Counted from the first letter of the stretch, positions 36,562-44,991 are shown. The stretch is DNA of 64,000 nt from Mycolicibacterium brumae (GCF_025215495.1 NZ_CP104302.1:3906001-3970000); one strand, 5' to 3'. Notes: generated by a model not told the origin, from the sequence alone. Translations and numbers: made by a program.

Positions 36562-37706
36562 AGTCCGCTGCCGTGATCGAGAACGCCTGCGGCCACGAGC
36601 GCTCGGCGAGCGTCCGCCACGCTCAGGTGCGAATACGTGTCACCGGTCGTGGCGATCGAGGCGTGTCCGAGCAACTTGCTGACCACCTCGACCGCGACTC
36701 CACGACGCAGCAGGCTCGTCGCGTATGTATGACGGAATACGTGCGGGGAAAACCGGATTCCTGTCCTGGAACGAAGCCGCAGCGTCAAGTCGTGAACGCT
36801 GCGGTAGGTCATCGGCGCCCCCACCGGATCGGCCCACAGATTGACGAAGACATAATCGCTATCGAGATCGCCGTACTCGACATGCAGGTAATCGCAATAC
36901 ATGCGAATCAGACGGCCCGGCACCGGAACTTGACGCGAACCGGACTTGGCCCGCGCCCCATTGGTATTCGCCCGGCCCACCACCGACACCACGCACGCAG
37001 CGGCGTCAATGTCCTCATGGCGCAATCCCAGAGCCTCCCCAATACGCAGCCCGGTCTCGGCCAGCACAGTGAACAACAACCGGTCCCGCAGCCGCTCGCA
37101 CGACTCCAGCACCGCCGCCACCTGCTGCTCATCCAGTGTCGACGGCAACTGCTTGTCGGCGCGCAACCGGATCCTGCTGGTCCGCTCCGGTCGAGAACCC
37201 AAGTGCGCCAACAAAGGCCGCCACGAGCTACCGCCAGACCTGCGTCGCTGCCACGTCACCAAAAGATCACCCAGATCGACACCGTGACGCTGATGGAACT
37301 CATAGAACGCCGACACCGCCGACAGTTTCCGGTTCACCGTGGCCTCTGAGCACCCCGCCGACGCCAGGGTCGGCAGCGCCACCACGTTAGGCACATCCCG
37401 ACTCTCTGGCCCCAGTCTCAGCCAGGCGACGAACCGGCCCACATCCTCCAGACGCACATTCGACCACACCAGACCCGCCCGGGCACAAAACGCGAACCAG
37501 TCCCGAAGATCATGGGCATACGCACGCACGGTGTTGACGGAGCGTTCCACCGCATGCAGATGAGCCAGGAACGCCTCGACCGGCTCCACCGTGCACGCAT
37601 CGGCACCCACCACCGTCCACGATTCCAGATCGCCGAACGGCATCACCACCCGCTGCACCACGTAACCCGGCGAGGGCGTCATGGACACTAAAGATAACCG
37701 GTCCAC
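36558..37706 (-). CDS. tnpA: Tn554-type recombinase TnpA
   Basis: 382 aa, close to the 361 aa of Tn554 TnpA. N-terminal SAM-like domain at about 40-150; catalytic core with TGLRIGEALGL (Arg I), HVFRHTYATSL (H-x-x-R-H) and LLGHASIATTGDTYSH (His, Tyr). Starts about 70 bp from the element's right end. ATG 37682 (MTPSPGY) is an alternative start. Confidence 0.9.
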   Translation of the reverse strand: MDRLSLVSMTPSPGYVVQRVVMPFGDLESWTVVGADACTVEPVEAFLAHLHAVERSVNTVRAYAHDLRDWFAFCARAGLVWSNVRLEDVGRFVAWLRLGPESRDVPNVVALPTLASAGCSEATVNRKLSAVSAFYEFHQRHGVDLGDLLVTWQRRRSGGSSWRPLLAHLGSRPERTSRIRLRADKQLPSTLDEQQVAAVLESCERLRDRLLFTVLAETGLRIGEALGLRHEDIDAAACVVSVVGRANTNGARAKSGSRQVPVPGRLIRMYCDYLHVEYGDLDSDYVFVNLWADPVGAPMTYRSVHDLTLRLRSRTGIRFSPHVFRHTYATSLLRRGVAVEVVSKLLGHASIATTGDTYSHLSVADARRALVAAGVLDHGSGL

Positions 37707-37778
37707 GACGAAATACCCTGAGCCTCAAAGGGTGTGTCGACTACATCAAAGACACCCAACCAATGGGCTGTAGATAAC

Positions 37779-38018
37779 ACGCTCCATCCGCAGCTCAGCG
37801 ACCTCACCGCGCAGGCGTTTGAGCTCCTCGACATCGTCGCGGCTCAACTCCCCACGGCCCTCCCGGGCCTCCCGGTCCCGAGTGACCCAATTGCCCAAGG
37901 TGCCCTCGTTGACCCCCAGATCCCGAGCGACCTGGGCAATCGGCTTACCCGTCTCATGAACGATCCGAACAGCTCCTTCACGGAACTCCCGGTCGTACTT
38001 CTTCCGTTTCTCTGACAT
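37779..38018 (-). pseudogene. IS3 OrfA, 5' piece
   Basis: From ATG 38018 (MSEKRKKYDREFREGAVRIV) through a helix-turn-helix (AQVARDLGVNEGTLGNWVTR) and a leucine-zipper-like helix to ELRMER at 37779, where the Tn554-like element starts. An in-frame tail of 11 residues from the inserted element then ends it at 37746. Confidence 0.9.
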
Positions 38019-38064
38019 CGCTACTCCTTATAGCTGATGCCTCTACGGTCTCGGGGGAAGGTCA

Positions 38065-38149
38065 GAATCACGCCGCCGTACTGGTGCGGCTTGTACACCC
38101 CGCGCAGCTGGTCAGCGATCCCCCACACCAAATTGCCCAGCTTGCTCAA
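38065..38149 (-). pseudogene. hsdM: hsdM piece 1 of 4: start of the gene
   Basis: Minus strand from TTG 38149, preceded by AGAGGGG eight bases upstream: SKLGNLVWGIADQLRGVY, then KPHQYGGVI, the conserved HsdM N-terminus, up to the IS3 end. The start is inferred from the ribosome-binding site and homology pattern. Summing the four pieces, minus duplicated target sites, gives 1739 bp, so a G10 run would yield 579 codons plus stop, a normal HsdM size. Confidence 0.88.
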
Positions 38150-38303
38150 CCGACGGTCCCCTCTGATCGCACTATCTACTCCAGCATGGCACGCACGCCA
38201 GGCGCCGTAGCGAAAATCTGGGTGCTCCGCTATCGCCAGGTGTCGCCAGATGTTAGGCCGTCCCGGCCTCGTTTGTCGGTAGTGCCTGGTACCTACTCAA
38301 GTT

Positions 38304-39383
38304 GTGACGAAGAAGCAGACGAGGGTGACGGCGCGGATCGCTGAAACCGGCCGGTTGGTACACGCCGCGAACGACGAGGACTGGGCCTACGTGCATCGCC
38401 CGGGCGACCCCGCTCGACCAATCCTTCACTGCCCGGAGTTGTCCGCCGGCTGCGCCAATCAACTGACCGCTGTAGAAAATCGGATACGGGCCGACGGGGG
38501 TCGTCTGCGCTCGTTCCGCTTCAGAAGCAGCACTCCGGAAGCACACCGTTGCGAACACGGGGCTGCCGGCGCAGTGCTCGTCCAAGGTAAAGAAAGCGCG
38601 GAGCACAAGTGGCTCAAGGACTTCGTTTGCGCCACCGCGCGGGACCTTGGATACACGGCGGAAACGGAGTGGCCGTTAGATTCCGGACTTATCGCCGACG
38701 TGTGGGTCCACGAAGCGGTCGCGTGTCAGCGTGTCGAGGCGCAACGCGTGCGCACCGATATCCCTAAACGCACCGATCCGCACACCAGCGTCGTGTGGCT
38801 GCTTCGAGAAACAGCCCGCAACAACGTAGCCATGAACCGGTATGTCTTCGCCAATCCCTGTGTGCGAGTGAACATCTTCGATTCCGACCGGAGGCCTGTT
38901 CAGCCCTGGGCGGAGCCAGCCGCGACCTACAGTATCTGCGCGTACGCTACGGTCCTTCGGCTTTCCAAGACACCGACTGCCGACTGTGATTTCTTCGAGA
39001 CCGGGGAGCTGCCGCTGCGTACGTTCCTCCGCGAGGTGTGGTCCGGTGATCGTTCTTGGATGGACGACCGTACGGTTTACAAGTTCGCCAGCAGGGTGCG
39101 CGCAAACGACCTCGAAGAACGACAGATGTGGCTGCAGCGCCGGCAGGAGCAGGCCGCAGCACAGGCGGCGGCGACGATCGCGGCTGATAGAAGGAACCAA
39201 GAACGGCACCGGCTTTCTACGCGGCCGAACCTTCAGCCCACGCAGAAACCTGTACCGCGGCCGCATAAACCACCGGTGACAGCGCCGCTGAGTTCGTTAC
39301 CTCGTGCTGAGGGCCAGCCGACGGACCCTGCGCGCCCGTTGTCGGTGTGGCGACGTTTCGTCGATTGGCTCGTCGGCCGCTAG
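38304..39383 (+). CDS. CoiA-like / PD-(D/E)xK nuclease-domain protein
   Basis: 359 aa, GTG start, divergent from hsdM with 154 bp between. The middle fits the competence-protein CoiA-type nuclease pattern: ESAEHKWLKDFV (Glu100), GYTAETEW, LIADVWV (Asp132), then QRVEAQRV (Glu145, Gln147). Cysteines at 43, 50 and 83 may form a zinc site before it. After about residue 265 there is a Gln/Ala-rich helix (LEERQMWLQRRQEQAAAQ), then a Pro-rich linker and a basic end. Proteins of this type are common in actinobacterial accessory regions. Nuclease activity is inferred from motifs only. Confidence 0.6.
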   Translation: MTKKQTRVTARIAETGRLVHAANDEDWAYVHRPGDPARPILHCPELSAGCANQLTAVENRIRADGGRLRSFRFRSSTPEAHRCEHGAAGAVLVQGKESAEHKWLKDFVCATARDLGYTAETEWPLDSGLIADVWVHEAVACQRVEAQRVRTDIPKRTDPHTSVVWLLRETARNNVAMNRYVFANPCVRVNIFDSDRRPVQPWAEPAATYSICAYATVLRLSKTPTADCDFFETGELPLRTFLREVWSGDRSWMDDRTVYKFASRVRANDLEERQMWLQRRQEQAAAQAAATIAADRRNQERHRLSTRPNLQPTQKPVPRPHKPPVTAPLSSLPRAEGQPTDPARPLSVWRRFVDWLVGR

Positions 39384-39474
39384 CTGTACGTCTCAGGAAC
39401 CTGGCAAATCCACCATCATTCGTAAGATCCCGCCGCGGTAAGTGAGGAGCTACAACAGCAGCGGTATGTGTCGA

Positions 39475-41244
39475 GCCTGAGTTAGGACATTTGGCTTAGT
39501 GAGCCACGCCGAGGCATCTGAGGATTTCCTGCGCTGAGCTGGGGATTTCGGGTGGGAAGGTGTGGGTGGTGCCGTTGATGGCGATGGTGGCGCTGCGTAG
39601 CGGCCGGAGTCCTTTGACGACTTTGGCGATGGATTCCCCGGTGCGGGACTGGATGGCGTGGGAGACCGCGAGGGCGGCGAAGACGATCGTGAGGTGCGCT
39701 TCGATGGTTTCGCGCTGGCGGTGCCAGATGGGCCGGGCGGCGAGGTCGGAAGTCGACATCCGAAACGACTTCTCCACGTGCCACAAGTCGTGGTATTTCG
39801 CCATGACTTCAGCCGCCTTCATGGTCGTGACCTGCACGTTCGTGACGTAACCTTTTAGCCCGACGAGGGATTGAGCCCGGGCCAGAGCTGCCTGGTCGAG
39901 GTGACGGTCTTTGCCGCTGACTTTGACGAACCGCGCCGTTTTCGCCGGCTTGGCGCCGTCGACGATGTCTTTGGCGCGGGCTTCCTGGGCGGCCAGGGTT
40001 TTCTGGTCGCGGCGGGCCCGTTTGGCGGAGTACGCCCAGATCGCCCGCCACGCGCCAGCGTGGGTTTCGGGGTCCCAGACGGGTTCGCCGCGTTTGCTGC
40101 GGTCGTTGACGTTCTTGTTGTTGCCGTGCCGAGGCGTGACGGTGTCGATGACCTGCCCGTCGGTGAAGGCGTCGCCGTTCCAGTGGAAATGGGACTCCAG
40201 ATCGGCGGGGGCCTTCGTGGCGCGGGAGCCGACGATGAACGACAGCCCCAGTTCGTCGAGGTCTTTGAGATTCGAGGAGGAAAGCATGCCGGCGTCGGCT
40301 GCCACGACCATCTCCGTTTCGCCGAGCTTGTGGCGATCCAGGAAGCTGCGGATGACGGGCACGATGGTGGTGGTCTCGGCGGTGTTGCCTTCGTAGCAGC
40401 CGATTTCCAGTGGGAACCCGGTCCGGTCGACAAGCAGTCCGACCACAATTTGAGGGTCGACCTTCCTGTCCTTTGAATACCCTACTTTGGGCAGGTCATC
40501 CTCATTTTCTGCTTCCCACCAAAGTGTGGTCACATCGTAGAGAATCAGCGACAGCGCACCGCAGTCACGGGCGTAGGCGAAACACTTCTCAGCAACGGTG
40601 TCGCGGTACTTGCCGGGGCCAACTTCATTGAGGTGGCGCTGGATCGTCCGATAGGACCGCGGTGCCGCACCCAGGTCTGCCAGCACCCGCACGGAATCCA
40701 GCTTGCTGGTCGGCTCGACGATCCGGGCGATCACCAGATCCCGGAACACCTCATCGTCGATCTCGCCGAATCCGAGCCAGTCATAGACCGCGCCCACGGT
40801 GTCATACAGCAGCCGTGAGCAGGTGCCCGTCGTCCGCCCAGGCGGTGCCGGGGCGGACGCGCGAGCCGACCGCGTCGGGGCGGCGCCGGGCGCCGGAAGG
40901 GTTTGCTGCCGGTGATCAGCGACATCATCGACCCGAGCCGTGCGGGCCGGCGCTTCGAAGTCCAGCGTCTCCTGATCCCCGTCCAGCATCTGCCGGGCCC
41001 TCTCCAGCAGAATCCCCAGCTCAGCATCGGTGTGTGCCGAGCCGACATGGGCGACGAGCTCATCACGGCGACCCGCTTTGCGCATCACCTGGACCGCCAC
41101 AGCCCCAGATCCGGTGCGGACCTTGCGGATGAACACCCCCGAAACCTACCCGCTTAGTAAGCCAAAATCCCCACCCAGAACAGCAACACCGCAGGTCACG
41201 AACCCACGACAAAAGTTACCGACGAGTAATGTCCTAACTCAGGC
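39475..41244. mobile_element. IS1634-type insertion sequence, complete
   Basis: 1770 bp bounded by perfect 17-bp inverted repeats GCCTGAGTTAGGACATT (39475-39491 and, inverted, 41228-41244), enclosing one transposase gene. I find no clear target duplication next to these ends. It sits about 150 bp beyond the dnaB stop, at the border between core and accessory DNA. Confidence 0.88.
39496..41136 (-). CDS. IS1634/IS4-type DDE transposase
   Basis: 546 aa. An RNase-H-like DDE core of the IS1634 group: LSLILYDVTTLWWEAE (first Asp), VVAADAGMLSS (second Asp), and the YHDLWHVEKSFRMSTSDLAARPIWH block with the catalytic Glu (Y-x2-R/W-x3-E-x6-K-like). Frame open from ATG to stop, so probably functional. 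The N-terminal 110 residues include a Pro/Ala-rich linker. Confidence 0.93.
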   Translation of the reverse strand: MFIRKVRTGSGAVAVQVMRKAGRRDELVAHVGSAHTDAELGILLERARQMLDGDQETLDFEAPARTARVDDVADHRQQTLPAPGAAPTRSARASAPAPPGRTTGTCSRLLYDTVGAVYDWLGFGEIDDEVFRDLVIARIVEPTSKLDSVRVLADLGAAPRSYRTIQRHLNEVGPGKYRDTVAEKCFAYARDCGALSLILYDVTTLWWEAENEDDLPKVGYSKDRKVDPQIVVGLLVDRTGFPLEIGCYEGNTAETTTIVPVIRSFLDRHKLGETEMVVAADAGMLSSSNLKDLDELGLSFIVGSRATKAPADLESHFHWNGDAFTDGQVIDTVTPRHGNNKNVNDRSKRGEPVWDPETHAGAWRAIWAYSAKRARRDQKTLAAQEARAKDIVDGAKPAKTARFVKVSGKDRHLDQAALARAQSLVGLKGYVTNVQVTTMKAAEVMAKYHDLWHVEKSFRMSTSDLAARPIWHRQRETIEAHLTIVFAALAVSHAIQSRTGESIAKVVKGLRPLRSATIAINGTTHTFPPEIPSSAQEILRCLGVAH

Positions 41245-41394
41245 AAGATGAGCGTGACTAGGGTCGCGTCTGTTACGTGGCCCTCAGGTCCCTGCGCAAC
41301 CAGCCCGGCCTTTGCCCAGCGCTACGCGCCAACCTTGTTAAACAACACCCCGTGTCCTGCTAATCCTCGCTGCATCTCGACAACCGCACTAGGC

Positions 41395-43185
41395 CTAACG
41401 AGCCATGTTTGTGAAGCGCGACAAATGCAATTGATGCGCAACGGTGATGGTCGCTGTAGGACCATTTCTGTGTTTACCGAGAATAATATCCGCTTCGCCA
41501 CCGCGGGGGTCATCGCGATCAAATGCGTCGGGCCTATGCAATAGCATTACCATATCCGCATCCTGCTCCAAACTGCCTGATTCACGCAGGTCAGACACCT
41601 GCGGACGCTTATCCGTGCGCTGCTCGGGCCCGCGGTTCAGCTGGCTGATCGCGACCACCGGAACATGCAGTTCCTTGGCCATCAGTTTCAGGCTGCGGGA
41701 AAAGTCGGACACTTCCTGCTGGCGCGATTCGTATTTCTTGCCGGACGTCATCAGCTGCATGTAGTCCACCACAATGAGCCGCAGATCCGATTTCTGCGCC
41801 AGCCGGCGGGCCTTGGCCCGGATCTCCATCATGGTGAGGTTCGGCGAGTCGTCGATGAACAGCGGGGCCTCGCTGATCTCGCTCATCCGCCGCGCCAGCT
41901 TGGTCCAGTCGTCGTCGCTCATCCGGCCCGACCGCATGTCGCCGAGCTTGATCTTGGCTTCGGCGGACAGCAGCCGCATGACGATCTCGGACTTGCTCAT
42001 TTCCAGGCTGAAGATGACGCTGGCGAGCTGGTTCTTAATGGAGCAGGACCGCATGAAGTCCAGGCCCAGCGTCGAGTTGTGGGTCGGGATCATGCCGCGG
42101 CCGGCCAGGTACAGATGCTCGGCGTTGTCGACCTCCACGCAGCGGACCGGCACGCTGGGCAGCCGCCGCACCGAGGTGATCTGCGCGACCGGGGTCAGCA
42201 CCGTCGAGCGCCCGCTGCCGCCGGCCACCGTGATGGCGTGCCAGCCCGCCCGCAGGCTCGCGGTGGTCACGATGCCCTCGCCGGTGGGCCACTGGTGCTG
42301 GGCGTCGGCCACGATCGTGGTGCCGTCGCAGAACTCGACCTCGAAGCACGGCCGACCGCGCATCACAGGGGTCGCGGCGACCACCTGCGTCGGCTCGCCC
42401 TCGGCGTCGAGCAGATGGTCGCCGACGGCGACCTCGCCCATGGTGGTCCAGCCGTTGGGGGTCGGCAGCGGGGTGTCCAGGGCCAGCGCCTTACCCACAC
42501 CGGGCCGGGCGGCGATGATGATCATCTGGCCGGCGTGCAGGCCGTTGGTGATGTCATCGAGCTCGGTGAAACCGGTGGGGACGCCGCGGGCGATTCCGCC
42601 GTTGGAGGCGATCGCGTCGATCTCGTCCATGGTGGGCTGCAGCAGCTCCTCCAGCGGCAGGAAGTCCTCGCTGGTGCGGCGATCACTGACGTCGAACATC
42701 TCGGCCTGCGCGCGGTCCACCACGTCGTAGACGTCGGCGCCGTCGGCGCCGGCGTAGCCGTACTGCACCACCCGGGTGCCGGCCTCGATCAGGCGGCGCA
42801 GCAGGGCCTTCTCGGCCACGATTCCGGCGTAGTAGCCGGCGTTGGCGGCGGTGGGCACCGTGGAGATCAGGGTGTGCAGGTACGGCGCCCCGCCGACCCG
42901 GCGCAACAGCCCGCGCCGGTCCAGCTCGGCGGCGACGGTGACGGCGTCGGCCGGCTCACCGCGGCCGTAGAGGTCCAGGATCGCGTCGTAGACGTTCTGG
43001 TGGTTGGGCCGGTAGAAGTCCCCCGGGCGGAGCCGCTCCAACACGTCGGCGATGGCGTCCTTGCTCAGCAGCATGCCGCCGAGCACGGACTGCTCGGCGG
43101 CCATGTCCTGCGGCGGCTGCCGACCGAAATCCTCGCCTGGCGGCTCATCCATTTCCGGGTGTCCCAGATCGTCGACTACGGCCAT
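41395..43185 (-). CDS. dnaB: Replicative DNA helicase DnaB with P-loop intein
   Basis: 596 aa precursor; 458 aa after intein removal. The N-terminal DnaB domain is at residues 20-165; the RecA-like motor starts at GVPTGFTELDDITNGL. Walker A reads ARPGVGK at 226-232, is broken by the intein at 233-370, then continues STLGLDFM. Walker B is in LIVVDYMQLM; DnaB motif 4 is RGPEQRTDKRPQVSDLRESG. It is the hexameric fork helicase, essential, so splicing must work. ATG 43185 follows a strong GGGAGGAGG. Everything to its left is accessory DNA. Confidence 0.97.
   Translation of the reverse strand: MAVVDDLGHPEMDEPPGEDFGRQPPQDMAAEQSVLGGMLLSKDAIADVLERLRPGDFYRPNHQNVYDAILDLYGRGEPADAVTVAAELDRRGLLRRVGGAPYLHTLISTVPTAANAGYYAGIVAEKALLRRLIEAGTRVVQYGYAGADGADVYDVVDRAQAEMFDVSDRRTSEDFLPLEELLQPTMDEIDAIASNGGIARGVPTGFTELDDITNGLHAGQMIIIAARPGVGKALALDTPLPTPNGWTTMGEVAVGDHLLDAEGEPTQVVAATPVMRGRPCFEVEFCDGTTIVADAQHQWPTGEGIVTTASLRAGWHAITVAGGSGRSTVLTPVAQITSVRRLPSVPVRCVEVDNAEHLYLAGRGMIPTHNSTLGLDFMRSCSIKNQLASVIFSLEMSKSEIVMRLLSAEAKIKLGDMRSGRMSDDDWTKLARRMSEISEAPLFIDDSPNLTMMEIRAKARRLAQKSDLRLIVVDYMQLMTSGKKYESRQQEVSDFSRSLKLMAKELHVPVVAISQLNRGPEQRTDKRPQVSDLRESGSLEQDADMVMLLHRPDAFDRDDPRGGEADIILGKHRNGPTATITVAHQLHLSRFTNMAR
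42076..42489 (-). other. DnaB mini-intein, class 3 type (138 aa)
   Basis: Residues 233-370 of the precursor, inserted between the Lys and Ser of the Walker A motif. It begins with Ala (ALALDTPLPTPNGW), not Cys/Ser, and ends THN before Ser. The W-C-T triad of class 3 inteins is present: Trp67 (AQHQWPTG), block-F Cys117 (VRCVEVDNAEHLYL), Thr136 (IPTHN). At 138 aa it holds only the splicing domain, with no homing endonuclease. It matches the site and size of the M. smegmatis DnaB intein as I recall it, reported to be redox-sensitive. Confidence 0.9.
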
Positions 43186-43343
43186 CTGCGATACCTCCTC
43201 CCACCGAACACAGGTTCGAAGCCAGTTGTTTTGACGGTACGTTTCCGCACCGACAAACTTCGGTTCGATCCCCCCCGACTACGCCCGCGCGCGTCCGCGC
43301 TCGCTCGACACTAGACGTTGCTGGAGCCGGGGCAAATCGCCCC

Positions 43344-43419
43344 TGTGGATAACCCTGTGAGCGCCATGTGGATAGCGCAGGACAGCTGTGTTGAACCGTT
43401 GGGGAGAACTTGTGGACAG
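43344..43419 (+). promoter_or_regulatory. Cluster of three DnaA-box-like 9-mers upstream of dnaB
   Basis: TGTGGATAA at 43344-43352 (perfect inverse of TTATCCACA), TGTGGATAG at 43367-43375 and TGTGGACAG at 43411-43419 (8 of 9 each), all in the same orientation, 160-230 bp upstream of dnaB. They could let DnaA act on dnaB transcription or bind DnaA near the origin. The region is GC-rich, so chance cannot be excluded. Confidence 0.55.
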
Positions 43420-43625
43420 TCGCCTGCGACATTCACATCTTCGCTGGTCAACGCGCCATAACGTGACTTAGCACTTGTGAGTCAAGATCGCTACGGCGTG
43501 TCGGTCCGGGTGGCCATTTCGGGCGTGTTGAGTTGCTTCGCCACCGCCGCCAGGTGAACAAACGGCGGACAAACCGGCCTAACTTACTCGCGGGTCACTT
43601 CGCCAGCGCCCACAGCAAACACCCG

Positions 43626-43649
43626 GGTGGGGGCCCTGAGGCCCCCACC
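43626..43649 (-). terminator. Terminator of the rpsF-ssb-rpsR-rplI operon
   Basis: A perfect 10-bp stem GGTGGGGGCC / GGCCCCCACC with a 4-nt loop, 30 bp after the rplI stop. Very stable; only a weak T-rich stretch (GTGTTTG) follows on the minus strand. Confidence 0.8.
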
Positions 43650-43679
43650 GGGGTGTATTGGCTATCGAGCCGGTTACCG

Positions 43680-44141
43680 CTACTTGCCTTCCGGCACCAC
43701 GTTCAGGTTGATGACGGCCTTCAGGTCGTGCGGCAGGTGCACCTCGACCTTGTGCTCGCCGATCGCCTTGATGTGCAGCTTCGGCAGGTGCAGGTGGCGC
43801 TTCTCGAGGTTCGGGCCGCCGGCCTTCTTCACTGCGTTGACGATGTGCGCGGCGGTGACCGAGCCGAACAGCTTTCCGCCGTCGCCGGAGGTCTTCACCG
43901 GCAGCGTGACGGAGTCCAGGCCCTCGACCGCGTCTTTGATCTCACGCGCGTGATCGAGGTCGCGGACGGACTTGGCCTCCTGGGCGCGACGGATGTCGTC
44001 GGCCTGGCGCTGGGCGCCCCGGGTGGCCACGATGGCCAGCCCGCGCGGGAGCAGGTAGTTACGGCCGTATCCGTCCTTCACCTCGACGGTGTCACCGGCC
44101 GAACCGAGGTGGTCCACCTCGGTGGTCAGGATGAGCTTCAT
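43680..44141 (-). CDS. rplI: 50S ribosomal protein L9
   Basis: 153 aa from ATG 44141 ([21 protein letters not shown]). N-terminal L9 domain with the [13 protein letters not shown] signature, the long connecting helix ([16 protein letters not shown]), and the C-terminal domain ([17 protein letters not shown]). It binds 23S rRNA domain V. A much longer frame upstream crosses rpsR and is not real. Last gene of the operon. Confidence 0.97.
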   Translation of the reverse strand: MKLILTTEVDHLGSAGDTVEVKDGYGRNYLLPRGLAIVATRGAQRQADDIRRAQEAKSVRDLDHAREIKDAVEGLDSVTLPVKTSGDGGKLFGSVTAAHIVNAVKKAGGPNLEKRHLHLPKLHIKAIGEHKVEVHLPHDLKAVINLNVVPEGK

Positions 44142-44173
44142 GTTCGTACTTTCGTTCTGCGGCCAGCCTGCGG

Positions 44174-44428
44174 CTAGCGGGTGGAAGAGGTGAACGGCAG
44201 CAGGGCGACCTCGCGGGCGTTCTTGACCGCGACGGCGATGTCGCGCTGGTGCTGCACGCAGTTGCCGGTCACCCGACGGGCCCGGATCTTGCCGCGGTCG
44301 CTGATGTAGGTGCGCAGCAGCGAGGTGTCCTTGTAGTCGATCTCCTGCCCCTTCTTGGAGCAGAACACGCACTTGCGAGTCTTGACGGGCTTCTCGGGAG
44401 CCGGTCGCCTCTTGTTGGCCTTGGCCAT
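44174..44428 (-). CDS. rpsR: 30S ribosomal protein S18, zinc-binding form
   Basis: 84 aa. The N-terminus has CVFCSKKG plus a downstream Cys (TGNCVQHQ), so it is the Cys-containing paralogue (like M. tuberculosis RpsR1), which is replaced by a Cys-free copy in zinc starvation. Third in the operon, 32 bp upstream of rplI. Confidence 0.96.
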   Translation of the reverse strand: MAKANKRRPAPEKPVKTRKCVFCSKKGQEIDYKDTSLLRTYISDRGKIRARRVTGNCVQHQRDIAVAVKNAREVALLPFTSSTR

Positions 44429-44475
44429 GGATCAATCTCTTTCTGAAAAGTGGGTCGAAATGTCGATATCTGGTG

Positions 44476-44991
44476 TCAGAACGGCGGTTCTTCGTCACCT
44501 GCCGCGAAGGACCCCGACACCGGGGCGCTGCCCCAGGGGTCGTCGGCCGGCGGGGCCGCCGCGGCGGCCGGGCGGGCGTTGCCGCCGCCCCCACCGCTGC
44601 CGAAGCCTCCGCCGCCGCTGCCGCGGCTGGTCTTGGTCACCTTCGCCGTCGCGTACCGCAGCGACGGGCCGATCTCGTCGACCTCGACCTCGACCACGGT
44701 GCGCTTCTCGCCCTCGCGGGTCTCGAAAGACCGCTGCTTGAGCCGCCCGGTGACGATGACGCGTGCGCCGCGGGTCAGGCTTTCGGCGACGTTCTCGGCC
44801 GCCTCCCGCCAGATGTTGCAGCGCAGGAACAGCGCCTCGCCGTCCTTCCACTCCCCGCTCTGCCGGTCGTAGATCCGGGGGGTGGACGCGACGGTGAAGT
44901 TGGCCACCGCGGCGCCGGACGGGGTGAACCGCAGTTCGGGGTCAGCGGTGAGATTTCCGACGACGGTAATGGTGGTGTCACCAGCAGCCAC
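44476..44991 (-). CDS. ssb: Single-stranded DNA-binding protein
   Basis: 171 aa; GTG start after GAGGATCC. OB-fold at residues 1-120 ([33 protein letters not shown]), then a Gly-rich linker and the acidic tip DEEPPF that binds replication partners. Second in the operon. Confidence 0.97.
   Translation of the reverse strand: MAAGDTTITVVGNLTADPELRFTPSGAAVANFTVASTPRIYDRQSGEWKDGEALFLRCNIWREAAENVAESLTRGARVIVTGRLKQRSFETREGEKRTVVEVEVDEIGPSLRYATAKVTKTSRGSGGGGFGSGGGGGNARPAAAAAPPADDPWGSAPVSGSFAAGDEEPPF

Larger units (their letters stand above)
33897..37778. mobile_element. Tn554-like transposon (tnpA-tnpB-tnpC only) inside IS3 OrfA
   Basis: About 3.88 kb with no cargo. The ends are imperfect inverted repeats: GTTATCTTCAGCC at 33901-33913 and, reading minus from 37778, GTTATCTACAGCC (12 of 13). 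On the left there are four bases (CATC, 33897-33900) that are absent from the rejoined OrfA; Tn554 elements make no target duplication but carry a few donor bases, which would fit. Three overlapping minus-strand genes in the Tn554 order fill the element. Confidence 0.88.
32884..38064. mobile_element. IS3-family element, split by a Tn554-like element
   Basis: Inverted ends: TGAGCTTCCCCCGAAATCG at 32884 and, reading minus from 38064, TGACCTTCCCCCGAGACCG; both start with TGA as in the IS3 family. A 3-bp duplication, GAA, lies at 32881-32883 and 38065-38067. Removing the element rejoins hsdM as YGGVILPFTILRRL. OrfA is interrupted by the insert at 33897-37778; OrfB is whole. Net IS length without the insert is about 1.3 kb. 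Confidence 0.93.
43186..43679. other. Intergenic region between rplI and dnaB
   Basis: 494 bp without a credible gene. It holds the dnaB leader and ribosome-binding site (right before 43185), the DnaA-box-like cluster at 43344-43419 and the rplI terminator at 43626-43649. Confidence 0.7.

Noticed and set aside
39465..41254. Target duplication of the IS1634-type element
   Set aside because: Bases outside the two 17-bp ends (…TGTCGA and AAGATG…) do not match.
41665..43314. 549-aa open frame antisense to dnaB
   Set aside because: GC-bias shadow; composition is Gly/His/Arg-rich without domains, and dnaB is certain.
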